Below are positions 33,828 to 37,149 of a stretch of DNA of 37,149 bases, in pieces. Under the pieces are notes generated by a model. That model made no database searches. It had not been told where the DNA came from and saw nothing but the letters and a program-made list of their open reading frames with translations. A program made the translations under genes and the position numbers. Origin of the DNA: Betaproteobacteria bacterium (GTDB taxonomy: Bacteria; Pseudomonadota; Gammaproteobacteria; Burkholderiales; Usitatibacteraceae); assembly GCA_025362135.1 (NCBI GenBank), contig JANYHZ010000057.1, positions 1 through 37,149 of the forward strand. The letters run 5' to 3'. Each line of letters begins with the position of its first letter. Position 1 is the stretch's first letter.

Positions 33828-34165
33828 CAGTGGTTCTCCCGCGCGTGGTTGATGGTGTACTTCGGAATCTCGATCACCAGTGGCGTGTCGCGCACTCTTG
33901 CCTGGCAGGACAATCGCGACAATGGCGTCAGGTCCCATGCCATATCGAGCATGTCTTCTTCCTTTTCTGCCTGCTCATCCAGCGAATTGAAGCCTTCACG
34001 TACGATGACATGGCACGTGGTGCAGGCGCAAGATTTCTCGCAGGCGTGTTCGATGGCAATGCCCTGGCGCAAGAGCGCGTCACACAAAGTTTCGCCTTCT
34101 GACGCATCGAATTTGGCGCCGTAAGGCGCTAATGTTTCATGGGGCAATACGGTGATAGTGGTCAT
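33827..34165 (-). CDS. fdx: ISC-type [2Fe-2S] ferredoxin
   Basis: A protein of 112 residues. The cluster-binding pattern is clear: Cys residues in IEHACEKSCACTTCHVIV, plus the last in PLSRLSCQARV. The N-terminal TITVLPHETLAPYGAKFDASEGETLCDALLRQGI is typical of adrenodoxin-type Fdx of the isc operon. It delivers electrons for Fe-S cluster synthesis on IscU. It lies 35 bp after hscA and overlaps iscX. Confidence 0.96.
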   Translation of the reverse strand: MTTITVLPHETLAPYGAKFDASEGETLCDALLRQGIAIEHACEKSCACTTCHVIVREGFNSLDEQAEKEEDMLDMAWDLTPLSRLSCQARVRDTPLVIEIPKYTINHARENH

Positions 34166-34200
34166 GTTGTTCCGTCGTTGTTACCGTGCGTGCTCAATAT

Positions 34201-36063
34201 TTAGCGAAGTTCGGCAAGTGACTTCCCCGTCAACGCGGCAGAAACACTTTTATCCATGCGCTTGGCGGCGAATGATTCTGTTGCGGTCGACAGACGTTCA
34301 ATCGCGGCCTTGATCGCGCGCGGGTCTGCAGCTTCTGAAACACGACCTAGTGCGAGAATACCGTCTGTGATCGCAACGCTTTCGTCCACCGTAAGTAGCT
34401 CCGGATCAATGCGCATCGCTGCGCTGGCGGCTTCGATCAGACGCGATGCGTCGGTGCGGGCTTCCGCGAGTACGCGCGCCTCGGCATCAGCGCCGGCATG
34501 GGTGAAGCTAGCCTGTAACATGGACGCGATTTCTGCATCCGTCAGCCCATAAGAGGGCTTCACGTCTATCTGTGCCATGACACCGCTAACGAGCTCTTGC
34601 GCACTGACAGAAACCATGCCATCAGCATCGACCTGAAACGCGACACGGATACGCGCCGCACCCGCCACCATCGGCGGAATGTCGCGCAACGTAAAGCGCG
34701 CCAGTGATCGACAATCTTTAACCAACTCGCGCTCGCCTTGGACGACGTGAATCACCATCGCAGTCTGACCATCTTTGAAAGTGGTGAATTCCTGAGCGCG
34801 CGCAACTGGAATGGTGGAATTGCGCGGGATCACTTTTTCGACGAGACCGCCCATTGTTTCGAGACCAAGGGACAACGGGATGACGTCGAGCAACAGCATG
34901 TCCTCACCAGTTTTATTGCCTGCCAATACATTGGCCTGAATCGCCGCGCCGAGTGCCACCACCTTATCCGGATCAACATTATTGAGCAGGGGCCTGGCAA
35001 AAAACGCATTCACTGCACTTTGTACGTGCGTCATGCGTGTGGCACCACCAACCATGACAACGCCAGCGATGTCGTCAATGCCGAGCTTCGCGTCGCGCAA
35101 CGCTTTTTTGACGGGCAGAAGCGTCCGGTCCACCAGATGCGAAGTCAACGAATGAAATTCGGCGCGACCAAGTTTGACCTTGAGCGTCTGGCCGTAACTT
35201 AGATGAATTTCGGTAGCCGCCTCCTCAGTGGTGGTGAGTTGCTCCTTCACCGCTCGCGCGGCCATCAACAATCGCCGCATGTCTTTTTGATCCGCACCGA
35301 CAAGCCCGTGCAATCTGCGCCAATGTGCCGCAATTGCCTGATCAAAATCGTCGCCGCCGAGCGCAGAGTCGCCGTTCGTGGCAAGCACTTCGAATATGCC
35401 TCGGGTGAGTCTAAGAATCGAAATGTCAAACGTGCCGCCGCCCAGATCAAACACGGCGAAGGTGCCTTCGCTCGCGTTGTCCAGACCGTAGGCAATCGCT
35501 GCGGCGGTGGGTTCATTGAGGAGGCGCAACACGTTGATGCCTGCCAGACGCGCCGCATCTTTTGTCGCCTGACGCTGTGCATCATCGAAATAGGCAGGCA
35601 CCGTAATCACCGCACCAACCAGTTCACCGGCGAGCGCATCTTCACCGTGCACCCGCAGTACTTTCAGAATCTCGGCTGACACATCGACCGGCGATTTCAC
35701 ACCCGCGACCGTCTCAATTTTCACCATGCCGGGCGCATCGACAAATTTGTAAGGCAGCGTACCGTATTTGGCAACATCGGCCATCCCGCGACCCATAAAT
35801 CGCTTGACCGAAACGATCGTGTTCGCCGGATCATCCGCCTGTTCGGCCTTCGGCTTCGCACCAACTTCGCAGCGGCCATCTGCAAAGTAACGCACCACCG
35901 AGGGCGTGAGCTTGTTGCCGTCATGATTCAACAACACTTCGGCCACGCCGCTCTTGACAGTGGCAACGAGGGAATTGGTTGTGCCCAAATCGATGCCCAC
36001 CGCCAGCCGGTGTTGATGCGGCGCGGTTGACTCACCGGGTTCAGCGATTTGCAGCAGGGCCAT
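34201..36063 (-). CDS. hscA: Fe-S cluster chaperone HscA (Hsp70 family)
   Basis: A protein of 620 residues. The nucleotide-binding domain has [14 protein letters not shown] near residue 25, [49 protein letters not shown] and [14 protein letters not shown]. The substrate-binding domain begins [14 protein letters not shown] near 395. HscA binds the LPPVK motif of IscU and, with HscB, releases clusters to acceptors; that motif is visible in the IscU fragment at the right edge. It overlaps the hscB stop (TAATG). Confidence 0.97.
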   Translation of the reverse strand: MALLQIAEPGESTAPHQHRLAVGIDLGTTNSLVATVKSGVAEVLLNHDGNKLTPSVVRYFADGRCEVGAKPKAEQADDPANTIVSVKRFMGRGMADVAKYGTLPYKFVDAPGMVKIETVAGVKSPVDVSAEILKVLRVHGEDALAGELVGAVITVPAYFDDAQRQATKDAARLAGINVLRLLNEPTAAAIAYGLDNASEGTFAVFDLGGGTFDISILRLTRGIFEVLATNGDSALGGDDFDQAIAAHWRRLHGLVGADQKDMRRLLMAARAVKEQLTTTEEAATEIHLSYGQTLKVKLGRAEFHSLTSHLVDRTLLPVKKALRDAKLGIDDIAGVVMVGGATRMTHVQSAVNAFFARPLLNNVDPDKVVALGAAIQANVLAGNKTGEDMLLLDVIPLSLGLETMGGLVEKVIPRNSTIPVARAQEFTTFKDGQTAMVIHVVQGERELVKDCRSLARFTLRDIPPMVAGAARIRVAFQVDADGMVSVSAQELVSGVMAQIDVKPSYGLTDAEIASMLQASFTHAGADAEARVLAEARTDASRLIEAASAAMRIDPELLTVDESVAITDGILALGRVSEAADPRAIKAAIERLSTATESFAAKRMDKSVSAALTGKSLAELR

Positions 36064-36596
36064 TACGATTCAATTTCTTCTGCGGCGATGTCAATCTCCT
36101 CGCCCAATTTTTCGAGAAAGCGCAACTTGCGCACGGTTTCTCTCGCGCCGGGCATAGACACTTTGGACGCGAGTTGTTCTGCGAGCTTCGCAAATAGTTG
36201 CTTCTCCTCGCTCCGCTGGTCGGTGGCCAGTTGCGCAAGTTTCGCATCGTCCTTTGCCGCCTTGGCTTCGACAACTGCCTCGCGCCATTCCATTTGCTGC
36301 ACCAGAAATTCAAGCGGCATGGCTGTGTTGCGCTCCTCTTCAGTATCGATTCCGCTGAGTTGCAGCAGATAGCGACCACGATTGAGCGGCGATTTCAGCG
36401 TGCGGTAAGCACCATTGGCCTGTGTTGCCCATTGCGCGGCGAGGCGTTTTTCAGCGTCGGACGCAGTCGCAAAACGATCCGGATGCACTTCACGCTGCAC
36501 TTCACGATAGGCGATATCAAGCGCAGCGACATCAATCGTAAACGCTGGCGTCATGCCGAACAACTCGAAATGATTTTTGGAGAAATCTGGATTCAT
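36063..36596 (-). CDS. hscB: Fe-S cluster co-chaperone HscB (J-type)
   Basis: A protein of 177 residues. The J domain covers about 1-80: [36 protein letters not shown] contains the HPD motif that stimulates HscA. The C-terminal helical part (90-177, [22 protein letters not shown]) is the IscU-binding three-helix bundle. The gene overlaps hscA by one base of its stop. It is separated from iscA by about 97 bp containing a terminator and an inverted repeat. Confidence 0.96.
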   Translation of the reverse strand: MNPDFSKNHFELFGMTPAFTIDVAALDIAYREVQREVHPDRFATASDAEKRLAAQWATQANGAYRTLKSPLNRGRYLLQLSGIDTEEERNTAMPLEFLVQQMEWREAVVEAKAAKDDAKLAQLATDQRSEEKQLFAKLAEQLASKVSMPGARETVRKLRFLEKLGEEIDIAAEEIES

Positions 36597-36601
36597 TGCA
36601 T

Positions 36602-36628
36602 AAAAAAAGGGCGCGCTTTGCGCCGCCC
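36602..36628 (-). terminator. Intrinsic terminator between iscA and hscB
   Basis: On the minus strand GGGC-g-GCGC pairs with GCGCGCCC around AAA, then seven T follow (complement of A 36602-36608). It lies about 65 bp after iscA and just before hscB, so it may attenuate hscB-hscA-fdx-iscX relative to iscU-iscA. Confidence 0.7.
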
Positions 36629-36688
36629 CCTCTCCCCGACCCTCTGCTTCGCTTCAAGGGTTCCCTTGTCCCACGAGGCGAGAGGGGG
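36626..36688. repeat. REP-like inverted repeat element between iscA and hscB
   Basis: CCCCCTCTC (36626-36634) and GAGAGGGGG (36680-36688) are perfect complements. Between them AAGGG-tt-CCCTT (36656-36667) is a second small dyad. The C-rich/G-rich ends and nested stems look like the short dispersed intergenic repeats common in proteobacteria. Only one copy is in this window. Confidence 0.5.
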
Positions 36689-36693
36689 TTTGG

Positions 36694-37017
36694 TTAGACG
36701 TTAAACGACTCGCCACAACCGCACGTGTCTTTTTCTTTCGGGTTATTGAATTTGAAGCCTTCGTTCAACCCTTCTCTGACAAAATCGAGCTCCGTGCCGT
36801 CAATATAAACGAGGCTTTTCGGGTCAACGAATACTTTGACACCGTTTGATTCGAACGATTGATCTTCAGCGCTTGCCGCATCGACAAATTCAATTTTGTA
36901 CGCCATGCCGGAGCAACCGGTGGTGCGCACGCCAAAACGCAAGCCGATGCCTTTACCGCGCTTGGTCAGGTAATTTTGAACGTGGGTTGCGGCGCGTTCC
37001 GTCAATGTAATCGACAT
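36694..37017 (-). CDS. iscA: Iron-sulfur cluster assembly protein IscA
   Basis: A protein of 107 residues of the A-type carrier family. The three cluster or iron ligands are present: Cys in [10 protein letters not shown] (position 35) and the pair in DTCGCGESF near positions 99-101. The [20 protein letters not shown] stretch is typical of IscA rather than SufA or ErpA. It lies directly after iscU and before hscB, the classical isc order. Confidence 0.97.
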   Translation of the reverse strand: MSITLTERAATHVQNYLTKRGKGIGLRFGVRTTGCSGMAYKIEFVDAASAEDQSFESNGVKVFVDPKSLVYIDGTELDFVREGLNEGFKFNNPKEKDTCGCGESFNV

Positions 37018-37038
37018 GGGTGGCCTTTCGCCTTTGCT

Positions 37039-37149
37039 TTATTCGGCCGCTTCTTTAAGCGGTTCGGCATGCTTGGATCTGTAGTCAGCAATCGCTGCCT
37101 TGATCGCGTCTTCGGCAAGAATCGAGCAGTGAATTTTCACCGGGGGAAG
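37039..37149 (-). CDS. iscU: Fe-S scaffold IscU, C-terminal fragment (cut by window edge)
   Basis: The minus strand from the right edge encodes 36 codons and a TAA at 37039-37041. They read LPPVKIHCSILAEDAI, then KAAIADYRSKHAEPLKEAAE. LPPVK is the HscA-recognition motif and the Cys that follows (KIHCS) is the third cluster-ligand Cys of IscU. The end is 21 bp before the iscA start. The start and first roughly 95 residues lie beyond the window. Confidence 0.96.
   Translation of the reverse strand, partial: LPPVKIHCSILAEDAIKAAIADYRSKHAEPLKEAAE

Noticed and set aside
33828-33938. N-terminal extension of IscX
   Set aside because: It is antisense to nothing functional, overlaps fdx on the same strand, and the short product matches the usual IscX length.

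Overview
The window is a contiguous, gene-dense stretch of a betaproteobacterial chromosome with moderately high GC. This placement rests on gene content and order, with no marker-gene test: a sigma factor/DUF3619/DUF3106/RDD unit divergent from ilvB, an acs - DUF294 - exonuclease - actP/yjcH block, mfd-serB, DUF3460, and an iscU-iscA-hscB-hscA-fdx-iscX operon. I see no insertion sequence, prophage, CRISPR array, tRNA or rRNA.

Layout. 1-81: 5' end of ilvB (minus). 488-2426: ECF-type sigma factor, DUF3619, DUF3106 and RDD genes (plus). 2423-4125: lptG and a conserved hypothetical (minus). 4308-5921: an MHS-type MFS transporter (minus). 6146-10607: signalling block with an OmpR-type regulator, a receiver-only CheY-like protein, a symporter-sensor kinase fusion and two small membrane proteins. 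10810-18816: acetate/acetyl-CoA block (acs, DUF294/CBS protein, DnaQ-like exonuclease, actP, yjcH, thiolase). 19074-24287: HpcH/HpaI lyase, acyl-CoA synthetase, UPF0114 membrane protein, class I fumarase. 24291-29929: unusual receiver-like/Ser-Thr kinase fusion, mfd, serB. 30020-30232: DUF3460. 30370-33258: glrK-glrR two-component pair. 33259-33626: a non-coding interval. 33627-37149: isc operon (minus), running off the right edge inside iscU.

The most interesting part is the 368-bp gap between glrR and iscX. It holds two GlrR-type dyads (TGTC-N10-GACA at 33362-33379; CGTC-N10-GACA at 33298-33315), a full-consensus sigma-54 -24/-12 promoter at 33455-33471, and a strong plus-strand intrinsic terminator at 33585-33616. 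The implied transcript of about 134 nt has no convincing reading frame and folds by eye into a closed structure. Its predicted 5' end pairs with 33563-33570. Two hairpins sit inside, one with a UCCCUCCCU loop, and a single-stranded UCUCCUCCUU tract could pair with Shine-Dalgarno sequences. In enterobacteria GlrR and sigma-54 drive the sRNA GlmY, encoded next to glrK. Here the same regulatory wiring appears to drive an RNA of different sequence and structure, encoded just after glrR. I propose it as a GlrR/sigma-54-dependent small RNA; whether it is already catalogued cannot be determined here.

Metabolically, the middle of the window looks devoted to acetate and CoA-ester use. ActP/YjcH would import acetate, Acs activates it, and a symporter-kinase with STAC domain (CbrA/CrbS-like) and a receiver protein probably sense the substrate. 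The thiolase, CoA-ester lyase, acyl-CoA synthetase and class I fumarase fit organic-acid catabolism feeding the TCA cycle.
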